Shown in pieces: positions 26,086 to 38,310 of a stretch of DNA of 64,000 nucleotides. The DNA is taken from the NCBI GenBank assembly GCA_036877525.1, contig JAZGTH010000068.1:2164501-2228500 (forward strand), in the 5' to 3' direction. The stretch comes from Chromobotia macracanthus (taxonomy: Eukaryota; Chordata; Actinopteri; Cypriniformes; Botiidae). The notes beneath the pieces are model-generated. The model had not been told where the DNA came from. It worked only from the letters and a program-made list of their open reading frames with translations, and made no database searches. A program made the translations under genes and the position numbers. How positions within the stretch are numbered: position 1 is the first letter of the stretch; every line of letters starts with the position of its first letter.

Positions 26086-26519
26086 TTGTAATATAACTTA
26101 TATATTGTCCTCTTTTCAATATTTCTTTTAGCATCCTGTTGATGGAACAACATTTGGAGCTCAATTAATCACCTTTTGTTTGTCAAAAGTTACGAATTAC
26201 AAAATACACTGGTTTATGACTTTTTCATGCAAATGTAAAATGGTATAATATATCATTTTTGTCTTGTTTTTGAGGTGTAAGAAATATCAAATTCTACTTT
26301 TGTTTCAAATTAAAAAAATCAAATTCTTTCTTTTGAATTAACACTTATACAACACTTTTTAAAATTACACAATTTAAAGCTTAAGCAGTTAATAGTTTAC
26401 ATTTAAAAGTCATCTGCCAGTCGTTAATATTAAGCACTCAGAAAAAATGTATATACTTTACATATATGTAGCAAGTACACACATTCAAGTAGTTTACTGT
26501 AAAAAATACAGCAATTTTA

Positions 26520-28680
26520 AAATACAGTTGCCTTTTGAGGGACCCATGACCCTGTGTCATGGCTTGGCGCTATGGGGAATGCACTTCAAGCACACCCGAG
26601 CCTTTAAAATGTGCCTGCAAAATACATAATCACTTTCTTGTTTTTAGGAAGCCTGTTTGTCTGCCCCTCAGTTCAAAGAAGTTTAAGAAGTGTGTGCCAC
26701 CCTGCCCACACTATATATTGGCGGGTGACACAGACCACACGTGTGTATTTTGTTTGGTAGTAAAGCATGCTAGATCAGCTCTTGAGAGAGTTTAAATTGC
26801 CTTCACTTAAAAAGCTCTGCTCCCACCTGGCTCTCTGTAATCCATATGGGAGCTGGGAGGCTGCATTTGTGGGATTGCACTCACACTGGCTTCAGAAGCC
26901 CCCTCTGCGGTTTCTTCTGAGCTAGGTGATGAGCTCATGCTGTCATCTAATGACTTTCAGCCAGGCGGGTGCTGAGGCAGGCAAATCTCCTCTTTCAGCC
27001 ACATTTGAGGAGCTAATTGAGATGATTTCTCATGCTGTCGAGAAAATGAGCCTCAAGTGGCCAGATGAACAGGCAGCACATTAAAAGATCAAAGATGGAG
27101 GATAGATTTCTTGTCCAGTCAAGAATAACTTTACCACTGTAACGTCCCATACTTCCCTGATCTTCATACTAAGGTGTCAAAGTCGAGGAGGAATCCATTT
27201 TCAGATTCTGTTTTCACTCCTGCAGCAAGTAATTACTCCTCCATTGTGGGGCTGAACAAACAAGAATATGGGCGATGCCCAAGGTATGAGAGATGCTTGC
27301 AGGTTATCTTTCTCTTTCTATGGCATTGTCGTGCAGGAAACCTGCCTTGCCCTCCAAACCATGCAGGGTAACATCTAGTGTGGTGGGCAAGGTCTATGCG
27401 GCAGTGGGTCAGGCTGGGGCGTCCCTTCATATGATGGTAGTTTTGCAGGCATACCAGGCTGACCTGCTTAAAAACCTGGAACAGTGTGGGGGATAGTTCA
27501 GAAGCTCTGTCGAACCACAGACCTCACCTTCTGTGCCACCAGAAGGACAGCCCGTGTTATCGACCATTCTGTGACTGTTTTGGTGGCATCAGCTTAAACA
27601 GCATTAAGGATAAGGCCTTCCTGCTGGATGCCTCAAGGTCCTTGTTTCTTATGGTATTCAAGGAGCTCCTCCCCTGCTGAAGCCAGGTAGCTGTGGCAAC
27701 AGGTGGTCCATCCACCTCTTCTTCTTTTAATTCTACTTCTGACCACAGCCAGCAGCAGAAGGCCAACATGGCAGCTGGAACTCACGCACTTTGGGGAGCT
27801 GGGCAGCATACACTGGCCTTGCAGCCCAAGAGGAAGTTCAATCTAAGGACCATTTTGCCTGACTAGAACCTAGAACTGACTAGAAGAAGTGGTGGAGTCC
27901 ATTTGGCAGAGGTACAGTCAAGCAGAAGTGGATCTGTTTGCCTCAGAGTCGTCGACCCACTGTCCCCTCTGGTTCAGGCTCAGTCTTCCAGATCCATTCC
28001 AGCTCCATTGGCCATGTCTGCCATAGTACAGACAGCTTCATTCTGACCTAATATCTCTCCTGTAGTCCCTTGGGAGCTTCCAGTCCAGAAGAACCTTATG
28101 TCTCCGGCTTGGGGGGTCGATCTTTCATTCCCAGCCAGAAATTTGGAAACTGTTAGTCTGGCCCCTGAGGGGAGCCACTTCGTAGATGCTTGTCTCTCAA
28201 CTGAGGTTGTAGTATGCCCTGAAGTGGCAGCTCTTCGTGTCAGCAACACTGTGTTGACCGAGTTCACTGCCCTGTTGGTTTTCAGTGAGTTTTTTTTTAA
28301 CAGCGCCTATCTGTGGGGTTAGCTTTGGCCCTTTTGTGTGCTGCATTGTTTCACAGCATCTGGGGCATCAAGTGCCCTCGAAAATGAATGTCTCAGGTTA
28401 TGTATGTAACCCGGTTCCCTGAGACAGGAAACGAGATGTTGCGTCATGTTGCCACACATCAGTCTTGCCTGCATGGCTTTCCTTCAAACTAATGACATAT
28501 TTTGCAGGTGCCTTTTAAAGGCTTTGTGGCATGCAACACTACAACACATGATCTTACACATGTTCAGATTTGGGCGTCTGAAACATGTTGCCCATAGCAG
28601 CAAGCCATGACGCAGTGTCTTGTTCCTGTCTCAGGGAACCAGATTACATACATAACCTGAAGCGTTTTTTACAGTAATTA
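26520..28680 (+). mobile_element. DIRS1-like retrotransposon, degenerate internal-deletion copy
   Basis: The left end 'ttttgagggacccatgac' followed by GTCATGGCTTGGCGCTATGG matches the left end of the copy at 62930. A Cys motif region (CVFCLVVKHARSAL, 26741-26782) marks the start of the gag-like ORF1. Remnants SNYSSIVGLNKQEYGRCP, KPALPSKPCR and VGQAGASLHMMVVLQAYQAD (27220-27470) are classic fish DIRS ORF1 motifs. At 27895-27975 the frame VESIWQRYSQAEVDLFAS comes from the pol region, so most of RT is deleted. An inverted-repeat pair closes the right end. Frames are broken throughout. Confidence 0.75.
28390..28673. repeat. Inverted-repeat pair at the right end of the DIRS1-like copy
   Basis: The left arm (28395-28438) contains AGGTTATGTATGTAACC and GGTTCCCTGAGACAGGAAAC. 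The right arm (about 28625-28671) contains CTGTCTCAGGGAACC and TTACATACATAACCT, its reverse complement. The roughly 190 bp between the arms form the loop. The word GATGTTGCGTCATG in the left arm corresponds to CATGACGCAGTGTC in the right. This geometry fits the unusual inverted termini and internal complementary region of DIRS elements. Confidence 0.7.
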
Positions 28681-29214
28681 GAGAACACAAGACATTTTTG
28701 TTCTTTTGACATTTTGTAACTAAATTACAGTAACGCTACTACAAACATTACAATAACTGTCTGTCAGTATTTTACTGTAACATTTGCAGGTTTTTTTACA
28801 GGATACAATGGGATTTGACATCACGTTTTAACTCCCCTTCCCCTCCTCCTACAATAAACTTACCATTGCAAATCAGGGGAAGTTAGGAAGACAAGAGACA
28901 GTTCACTGGTCTGTTATGTACTCACCCAATAACTTTTTTTGGTTTATTTTTAACTAAAACAAGTTACAAATTGCAGCTTTAAAATTCTGTTTATGTCAAG
29001 AAGGTCAAACATCTTTACAACATTTATAACATCAATTACTAGAACTGTTCATAGAATTTTCATTTTTGCCTTGTGCAACTGTCTATTAAAAATATGATTT
29101 CATGTTTAAGTTCCATTTTGTATCAGGTTCAATTGAGCAAGCACAAGATCACTCTACCAGCGGTCATGGGTGTGTGCAGGAAATGCAGTAAACGAAGGAT
29201 ACTCAGTGCTACAG

Positions 29215-29359
29215 GCAGGTATAACCAGAACAACCTGATCTAACCTACTTCACTTATCACCAACTTTTTGAATGGGTGTGCATAAAGAATAAATGGCTCA
29301 GTTCTGTTTCGAAGAGTACCTATTTCAGACCAGCTTTCACTGATAACACAGGAGAACTG
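29215..29359 (+). promoter_or_regulatory. anxa1: anxa1 promoter and non-coding exon 1
   Basis: Contains the block AACCAGAACAACCTGAT (29224-29240), a TATA-like CATAAAGAATAAATGG (29281-29296) and then a presumed 5' UTR exon ending GGAGAACTG before donor GTAAGA (29360). The same order of elements precedes the second annexin copy at 34598-34715, which supports its functional significance. The TSS is not located. Confidence 0.5.
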
Positions 29360-29583
29360 GTAAGATATTTGTAAATGGCTTTTACTACACACATTTTATT
29401 ACAGAAAGTGTATGTACATATACTGTATATCACATTTATATTTACACAAAAATATTTCTTATGAATGTATGGGAGTCAAACACATTATAAGTGATTGAAT
29501 GCATTGATAAAAATCAATTGGATATTTAAGAATAGTTGAAATGACTGAAGTTTACCTTTTTATCTTGTTAAAGCTTCTGCAAG

Positions 29584-32500
29584 ATGGCATTCTTCAAAAA
29601 ATTTATCCAGAAAATTACTGGTGATGACAGCTCCATGGTAAGTAAACACCTATACATGAAATATACACATGATCAAACACTTTTTGGAAAATATTGAACA
29701 TCTAACCAAGCAAATAGTCTGAATAAAAGAATGAATGAATGAGGTTTTCTGTTGTAAACTATATGACAGGGTAATAAAGGTCCTTCTGAGCCTGCATACT
29801 TTGGAACAGTCAAGGCTGCTCCTAACTTCAATGCACAGAATGATGCTGCAATATTGAAGAAAGCCATAGAGATCAAAGGTACAGTACAGCTACCACAGCA
29901 AATGCAACATAAATGCTCACAATTCCTTAATATATAACAAACGAATAAAGACACGCCATGCAGGACCTTAAAGACATTTCTTACAATGGATTCCTGGAAC
30001 AAAGGGCAACAGATTACACTATATACCAGAGGACTTTGACAAAACAGGCAAAAAGACAACAAAAATAAAAGTTATACTTACTTATATATACTTACTAATT
30101 ATTCTGCATTATTACTGTAAAAATGTTTTTCTAAAATTGTAAATAAGATTTGTTTTTATGTAAATCATCTTAAAACTATTAATGTAGCCATTTGCATAGG
30201 AATGGTTTATACAATTTATACATAAATTCAGTTCTGTTTTGTGAATGTGTACCAATACATAATACACAAAAATTTTGAAGAATGCAGAGACTGCTTTTTT
30301 CCAGTAACATATGGAGATGTTGAATCCATTTGCAGACTTTAATGAAGACAAACACAACAATCTAAAATGTAAAGACATAAATCTTTGTCAAAGTCCAGGC
30401 AAGATTCAAATGCAAAGGTATAAACCACAATGTAATTCAAAAGGCTGGAAAAAGTCACACACATGAAACAATACAATGACAGTGAAAATGTTCGAATAGG
30501 CAGTGAATAGGCAATATTCTGCAAGGTGTGTATGTGAGCACATGGTTTATATGAGCAGCAAACAGGAAGTGATTAGAGATGATGGTATTCACGAGACTGT
30601 TTGTTGGATGTATGGATTTATGAAAATGGCAGACGTTAGTATCATGTTTCATGTAATAAAGTTGTGTTTAGAACAACATAAACTGAGGAAATTATGACTT
30701 TTGATTGTTGGTGTTGCTAGGTATAAACAGGACCTACTAAAAATTATAAAAATGAATTAAAATTCCAGACAATTTCTGTACAGTTTAGATAACTGATTTG
30801 AGAGCTGTGGTGTGATAAACTGCAATGATTTTAATCTTTGTTTTCTTTCTCATGAAGGTGTGGATGAAGCCACTATTATGGAGGTGCTGGCAAAGAGGAA
30901 CAATACACAGAGACAGCAGATCAAAGAAGCTTATCAGCAGAGCACAGGAAAAGTGAGCACACAAATCACAGTTCATACCCTTCAACAGATTTCTTCTATT
31001 GCCTATTTATATGTGTACAGAAAGTCTTAGATGAAAATGTAGTTTTGAAGTCGCTCTGTAATAGTTCATGAGACCTAACAGAGTTCTCAGCAATGGTTAA
31101 TTAAAATACCAACTTTCATACCAAACAAGAATAAAAACAGAATTTTTGCATACAGCAGTTATGGGCATGTCATTGACATTGTAAACACTGCATAAAATAT
31201 GATTTACAGCATTAAAAGACAACAGAAATTTGTTTTAATACCAAGATATTTCTGTCTTTTAGAAAAAGTTTAATTTTGCATGAGGTAGGACACTACGCTA
31301 TCATCACATGCCCAGCTTTATGAGCAAGGTACCATTGTCATGGGTCTTATGGAATTAGACTGGTCTGGTTCTCTTTTTTCATGTAATCCCTGACTTGATT
31401 ATGGTGAGATCAGATCTCTGTGAGGGTCCTACTATCTGTTGTAGGACACCTTGTTTACCAAAACTTGTAACACTTGTAACAGTTAATGGCAATGAAAGTT
31501 TGGAAGCCTACACTATATTGATATTTCCTACTGAAAATTGAAGGATGAGAGATGTGGTGAGTGGGGGTGGAGTGTATTACAGGAGTAAAGTACTGTACTG
31601 TTTTGCAAATAATCTACACACTACATTACTTTTTATTACATTAATGATAATAAAAAACATTATTCTTTGTTTTCAGCCACTGGCAAATGAATTGAAGAAA
31701 GCTCTAAAGTCAGATTTTGAAGAGGTGGTTCTCGCCATGCTCATGACACCACCTGAGTATGATGCTTTTCTAATGAATAAAGCCATGAAAGTATGCTATA
31801 CATCTTTGTCACACTTGTTTAAAAATTTTACTATTTTAAAATGTTAACAATATGTTTACTGTTTAATCAAAGAGAGTTTGAAATTTTTCAATCATAATTA
31901 GAATCTTGGGACAAATGAAGCTGTCTTAAGTGAAATTCTGGGGACCAGATCAAATAAGGAGATTACAGCAATGAACAGTTCTTTCAAAGAAGGTAACAAG
32001 AAAGGTCTAAATACTGTGTGTGTATCCTCTACTTATAAAGATGCATAATACGTTACCCTTTATTTATAGTGTATGGAAAGCTATTGGAGGAAAAAATTAA
32101 AAGTGAAACTAGTGGACATCTAGAGACAGCCCTGGTTGCCCTGTGCAAGGTACAAGAATGGCACCTCCAATCCCCTACCACCCAACCCACCTATAACAAA
32201 AGAACAAAAAGTGTATTTAATACATAGTAACACATTATCATATCTAATAACTACAGGCTACCAGAAGTGAAGACACTAACATTGATGATGGACTTGCAAA
32301 GAGCGATGCAAAGGTAATTACATTTGTGGCTAACAACACTGCAATACTGTAACTGTAAGCTGATGATTTTGAGGGCATGCTCATTTAGAAGCCACAAGTC
32401 AATGTGTTTCCAACTTATGTATTTACTAACCATTTTAGTGGTTACTTGTATGAAGTTTGATGACGGGCAAATGTTGACACATATTGTAAAATGAGACATA

Positions 32501-33859
32501 GAAGTATGCATTATTGATCAAAATAATGAATACAATGCAGAAACAGACGCTGACCAACCTATATTGTCCCAGGCTCTGTATGAAGCAGGAGAGCATCGGG
32601 TTGGCACTGTGTGCTCTGTTCTGGTTAATGTCCTTACTTCCAGGAGTGAAGCTCAGTTGTGCAAAAGTAAGTGGAGGAAAATGGGTGATGCAGTACAACT
32701 ATACATAATACATGTGAGATTTTGATAAATGTTACAGGTGACTATGTTTTTCAAATATATTTACAGTTTTCAAGTATTACGGCCAATACAGCAAAGTAGG
32801 TTTTGCAAAAGCTCTGGAGAGTGAACTGCATGGAGACCTTGAGGACTGTCTTATGAACCTTGGTGAGGATACAAGAGCTTTATTTTTGTCTGCATGTGGG
32901 TGTGACATAAACAAATTTTTATCATGCTCGAAACATGCTCGAAAGACTGTTGGCTTTTAGAAAAGCCTGCTTTTCTAGCCTTGCATGTTTAGGGTTGGTC
33001 CAGTCACACACAAAACCATATCACACCAAGATACAAAGATATAGTTAAAATTCACATATTTTTTGTGCACATAAAAAGAAATGGACAGACACAAACAATG
33101 TTGTCTCATGCTTTAGTGAAGGCTGCTTGGAACAAACCTGCGCTCTTTGCAGAAAAGCTCCATCTGGCTATGAAGGTAAAGTTGCAAATGAATTCATAAA
33201 ACGTTTTCATTTATCTATTAAGTTAATAGCATTATGAATGCTGCATATGTTTTTGATATGTTTGGCATATGTATTTTAATGTGAATTTCTTTGCAATATG
33301 GATTTGGTTTGTAGGGATTAGGAACTAACACTGACACACTGACTAGAATTATTGTGAGTCGCTCAGAAATTGACCTGCTAAAGATTATGCAAGAGTACAA
33401 AAGGATGTATGGCAAAACCCTTCAGGAACAGATTCTGGTGAGTTTCTATAATTGATAATGGGTGATCAACCTACTACATTAAATCAAAATGGGTACACAT
33501 TTCTAGTTTCATGCAAGTCATTCTAAAGAAAATTATTGTTCACCAAAACAGTTCCAGCTCTGTAACAACTTTACTTTTTTGGCTAAAAAAACAAGCCCTC
33601 AAACCACCACATCAATTACCTGGCTTCATTTGAAAATGCAAAATCTCATTGAATATCTTCTTTCACTTCACATAATGTGTCACATTATGGAAGTAAAATA
33701 GGTTGTGGATGCTATTTCATATTGGCTACGTCTTTTAAATAATCTATACAAAGCATAGTGTAAAATGTGCTTACTAAAGATCTAAAGTCTTTGTTTTTAC
33801 AGAAGGAAACTAGTGGAGATTATGAGAAGATTCTGCTGGCACTCTGTGGCACTCAATAA
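29584..33859 (+). CDS. anxa1: Annexin A1-type, 12 coding exons
   Basis: Annexin A1 is a cytosolic protein that binds acidic phospholipids in a calcium-dependent way and resolves inflammation. Coding exons: 29584-29637, 29770-29878, 30858-30952, 31677-31790, 31902-31992, 32070-32149, 32257-32313, 32573-32666, 32767-32862, 33117-33175, 33315-33437, 33803-33859. They sum to 1029 bp, 342 aa plus stop (human 346). The N-terminal tail begins MAFFKKFIQKITGDD (amphipathic helix-like), then repeat 1 KGVDEATIMEVLAKRN, repeat 2 MKNLGTNEAVLSEIL, repeat 3 EAGEHRVGTVCSV and repeat 4 MKGLGTNTDTLTRI, ending GDYEKILLALCGTQ. Repeat 2 has Asn125 where most annexins have Gly in the M-K-G-x-G-T loop. The start is the first ATG after the exon-2 acceptor. 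Zebrafish has several anxa1 paralogues; which one this is cannot be told here. Confidence 0.9.
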
Positions 33860-33972
33860 CCATGTCCACTGTGTGTTTAATGTCTGTTTACCTGTCTGTT
33901 TACCAATGAAAATTCATTACCTGTTTAAACACTCTTTAATGTTATCATGGTGTGGTTCACAAGAGGTGTTTT

Positions 33973-33978
33973 AATAAA
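33973..33978 (+). terminator. anxa1: Polyadenylation signal of anxa1
   Basis: AATAAA 114 bp after the stop codon, followed by an AT-rich region. It is the first canonical signal downstream of the gene. Confidence 0.65.
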
Positions 33979-34597
33979 AATATGCACACTGTAAAACATT
34001 TTAGTGTCTATTTACAATATAGTCCAGGTTAATATTTTCATTGTGTTTATTGCAATTCAATGAAATATGCATACAATTGTTTAAAACTTACTGTTAAAGT
34101 TGCAACATTATACAATACACTGCATTGTTTTGCTTAACATGAGGCATTTATATTAGATTTTCATGATGTCATTTGAAAAAAGACTAACTGCATAAATTTA
34201 CCCAAATAATAAACTGGCACATCTGATTACTTTTGTATCAGTAACCATGCATAAATATTTCAAAACATCTGTGCTATCTTGTGCAACATCTAGTTAACAA
34301 TATCAATTCATATACATTTATTAAAGTGTAATGTATAGTGTAAGTTTAGTTTTATAGAAGGTTTAAATAAGCATGGCCATTTATTCTGCACAGGATTTTT
34401 TTAAAGGTGATGTGTGTAAAATGTTTGTGTTAAAATGCTGTCAGTTAAATGTTCAAAAGAAAACATTTTCTTAGAGGATTTTTTTAGTCCATCTGCAGTT
34501 TTTTAGTATTACAGTGAACTCAGTAAAGATGGTTCATTCTTCATTTGAGAGTGGGTGCTGGATACATTTAATGATAGATTCCTGAATACAGGTACAA

Positions 34598-34715
34598 CCA
34601 GAACTACCTGATTTAAACCCTTGACCCAGCAAGTTTTCCTGGGGGCGTGTGTAAAAAGATAAATGCTAAATTTATCTTTTTCAGACCAATTCTTACAACC
34701 TTCACAAGGAAACAA
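34598..34715 (+). promoter_or_regulatory. Duplicate anxa1-type promoter and 5' exon
   Basis: Repeats the layout of 29215-29359: AACCAGAACTACCTGATTT (34606-34624), a TATA-like AAAAAGATAAATGC (about 34653), the words 'ttcagaccaattctt' and a 5' exon ending AACAA before GTAAG (34716). The upstream element differs at few positions between copies, so the duplication included the promoter. Confidence 0.5.
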
Positions 34716-36664
34716 GTAAGAAATCTTTGCAAGTGCACATCCTTTAAAGTTTGTTGATTTATTTATAATTGACCATTTTAATATATAATTTGTTATATTT
34801 ATATTAAAGGCTGTGATTAATTAATTTTAAAACATATCTTAATGTTTTCAGTTAATATCCATAAGCTCAGCATTTTGCATTTACTTCTTCAAAGCTCACA
34901 AGATGGCATTATTCAAGGCACTTTCAAATCAGCAATGAAAGGATCATGGTAAAGATATATACACTTGATCAAATGCATATACTGTACATGTACTGTACAT
35001 GTAATAATTACTTTCATTATAGTCAATAAAAAGCCTTCTGCATAAATCTCAATTGAAACCAAAACATTATTTACTGACATTGCAATATTGTCTTTTAAAG
35101 CTTTTAAATTAAGTCCTCCACTGTATAATTTTTAATAGGGTTTTAAAGCCTGTCCCACTGAAACGGGATTCTTTGGAACAGTCAAGACTGCTCCTAACTT
35201 CAATGCACAGAATGATGCTGCAATACTAAAGAAAGCCATAGAGACCAAAGGTACAGTAGATCTGCCATAGTAAATGGAGTTTCTGACTACTATACTGACT
35301 TGAAAGACGAATTTATGGGCAATGTTTGGGCTAAATACACCCTAAACTGTGTTGGGACATATAGTGGGCTTCTTGTTGTATAAAATTGTAGTTGCCCATT
35401 TGGACTTGCCCATTTAGAAACTCGAACTGGCACTATGTGTTCAGTCTTGATTGACATTCTCACAACCCAAAGCGAACCTCAGTTGTGCAGGTCTAGACAA
35501 AATGCCTTTCTGACATATATTTAGATCACATAATGTTCTTCAAAGCCATAGTAGTTATTTCAAATCCATCTGTAGTTTTCAAGTATTACAGCGAACACAG
35601 TAAAGATGGTTTGGCCAAAGACCTGGAGGGTGAGCTGCAAAGAAACCTTGAGGATTGTCTTTTGACCTTTAGTGAGGATACAAGCCTTCATTTTAGTCTG
35701 CATATATTTGGGTGAGTGAAAGTGATGCTCAGGCTAGATTTTAATTTAAAAATCTAAATTTAACTGAAGTTAAATGTTTCAGTGGCTGAATTCATATGAA
35801 AGCAATTTTGCAAAAACATGTCTGAAAGACAAATAAAAGAATTTTCAGAAAGGTTTACTTTTCCAGCTTTGCGTGTTATGGCAGGTGCATAACCTGCATT
35901 GATGCACACAACCTTATGACACCAAGATTAGGTACAAAGACAAAAGACTGACTAAACAAAGCTGTTTAAGTTAGTTTTTGTGCAAAAAAACCCCCACAAA
36001 CATACAATCAGCTTTATAACGTTCTATGTCTATCTTGTTTTAGTGAAGGCTGCTTGGAACAAACCTGCCTACTTTGCAGAAAAGCTCCACCTGGCTATGA
36101 AGGTAAAGTTGCAAAGGGCGGTTTATCTGTCTTGTACTACTATCAGTCTGAGAGCTGCATGTTTGTAATATCATTCAGTTAAAAAGGCTTTTACATAAAT
36201 TTAACTGTAAATTGTCCTTACCAGTCATGCCACAATAACACAGCAGATGATTAAGAAACTACTTCATGGTAATCTAGTTTATCCTAAACATTCACATCCA
36301 TAACAAGCAAAAGTACATTTGGTCTATCACTTGGTTTCTATTTCTAGTGACATTGTTTAGGGGACCCCACCCACAAAATCCTGCAAAATATTTAATACAA
36401 CAAATATATTTTATTTGCCATTGTTATTGTACAGAGTCGACGCATGATGAGCTATACCAAGTTATATCTAGGGACACTCCTGACAAAAAGTGAAAAAATG
36501 TTTTTTCATAGATCAAATGGTTCTTTGCTGTAAGTGTTTTTAGTCATGTTTATAAGCCCATTTTCCGAAACTCATCATTAGTGATGTCCACAAATATTTC
36601 TTTTTGTGCCCTTGGCTTGAGGTTGAGAAAAAAAAATCTTATTTTTGAATCTTATTTTATCTCA

Positions 36665-38239
36665 TACAAACCAGATTCCAAAAAAGTTGGGACACTGTAC
36701 AAATTGTGAATAAAAACAGAATGCAATGATGTGGAAGTTTCAAATTTCAATATTTTATTCAGAATACAACATAGATGACATATCAAATGTTTAAACTGAG
36801 AAAATGTATCATTTTAAGGGAAAAATAAGTTGATTTTAAATTTCATGGCATCAACACATTTCAAAAAAGTTGGGACCATGTTTACCACTGTGTGGAATCC
36901 CCTCTTCTTTTTAAAACAGTCTGCAAACGTCTGGGGACTGAGGAGACAAGTTGCTCAAGTTTAGGAATAGGAATGTTGTCCCATTCTTGTCTAATACAGG
37001 CTTCTAGTTGCTCAACTGTATTAGGTCTTCTTTGTCGCATCTTCCTCTTTATGATGCACCAAATGTTTTCTATGGGTGAAAGATCTGGACTACAGGCTGG
37101 CCATTTCAGTACCCGGATCCTTCTTCTTCGCAGCCATGATGTTGTAATTGATGCAGTATTTGGTCTGGCATTGTCATGTTGGAAAATGCAAGGTCTTCCC
37201 TGAAAGAGACAACGTCTGGATGGGAGCATATGTTGTTCTAGAACTTGGATATGCCTTTCAGCATTGATGGTGCCTTTCCAGATGTGTAAGCTGCCATGCC
37301 ACACGTGCAACCCCATACCATCAAAGATGCAGGCTTCTGATAACAACTTGGGTTGTCCTTGTCCTCTTTACTTCCGGATGACATGGCGTCCCAGTTTTCC
37401 AAAAAGAACTTCAAATTTTGATACGTCTGACCACAGAACAGTTTTCCACTTTGCCACAGTCCATTTTAAATGAGCCTTGGCCCAGAGAAAACGTCTGCGC
37501 TTCTGGATCATGTTTAGATATGGCTTCTTTTTTGACCTATAGAGTTTTAGCTGGCAACAACGAATGGAGCGGTGGATTGTGTTCACCGACAATGTTTTCT
37601 GAAAGTATTCCTGAGCCCATGTTGTGACTTCCATTACAGTAGCATTCCTGTATGTGATGCAGTGCCGTCTAAGGGCCCGAAGATCATGGGCATCCAGTAT
37701 GGTTTTCTGGCCTTGACCCTTACGCACAGAGATTGTTCCAGATTCTCTGAATCTTTGGATGATATTATGCACTGTAGATGATGATAACTTCAAACCCTTT
37801 GCAATTTTTCACTGAGAAACTCCTTTCTGATATTGCTCCACTATTTTTCGCCACAGCATTGGGGGAATTGGTAATCCTCTGCCCATCTTGACTTCTGAGA
37901 GACACTGCCACTCTGAGAGGCTCTTTTTATACCCAGTCATGTTGCCAATTGAGCTAATAAGTTGCTAATTGGTCCTCCAGCTGTTCCTTATATGTACATT
38001 TAACTTTTCCGGCCTCTTATTGCTACCTGTCCCAACTTTTTTGGAATGTGTAGCTCTCATGAAATCCAAAATGAGCCAATATTTGGCATGACATTTCAAA
38101 ATGTCTCACTTTCAACATTTAATATGTTATCTATATTCTATTGCGAATAAAATATAAGTTTATGAGATTTGTAAATTATTGCATTCCTTTTTATTCACAA
38201 TTTGTACAGTGTCCCAACTTTTTTGGAATCGGGTTTGTA
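36665..38239 (-). mobile_element. Tc1-like transposon with IR/DR ends, nearly intact
   Basis: Flanked by TA target duplications (36665-36666 and 38238-38239). The outer ends GATTCCAAAAAAGTTGGGAC (36674) and GTCCCAACTTTTTTGGAATC (38211-38230) are exact inverted copies. Inner copies of the AAAAAAGTTGGGAC word at about 36862 and 38028 give the inverted/direct-repeat plan of Tc1 elements. The transposase runs on the minus strand from ATG 37886 to 36882 (about 335 codons). It has an HTH region, the first catalytic D in WSDVSKF, the second in FQHDNARP and the E in SPDLSPIENIW. Damage is slight: an in-frame TGA where CGA is expected (near 37811) and a stop plus frame slip at about 37340-37370. It sits between exon equivalents 11 and 13 of the annexin pseudogene. 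Confidence 0.9.
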
Positions 38240-38261
38240 GATGTACACAAATGCTTCTCTT

Positions 38262-38310
38262 AGTGCCATTGATGGGCTTGATTGTGTAATTGCTACTTGC
38301 AGCTATATTT
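38262..38310. repeat. 3' end of a dispersed R1 repeat next to the Tc1 element
   Basis: GGGCTTGATTGTGTAATTGC continuing into TACTTGCAGCTATATTT is the R1 terminus. Related R1 text ('gatgtccacaaatatttct', 36573-36602) lies on the other side of the Tc1 insertion, which suggests the transposon landed in or between R1 copies. The stretch 38311-39540 after it contains no recognised feature. Confidence 0.5.
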
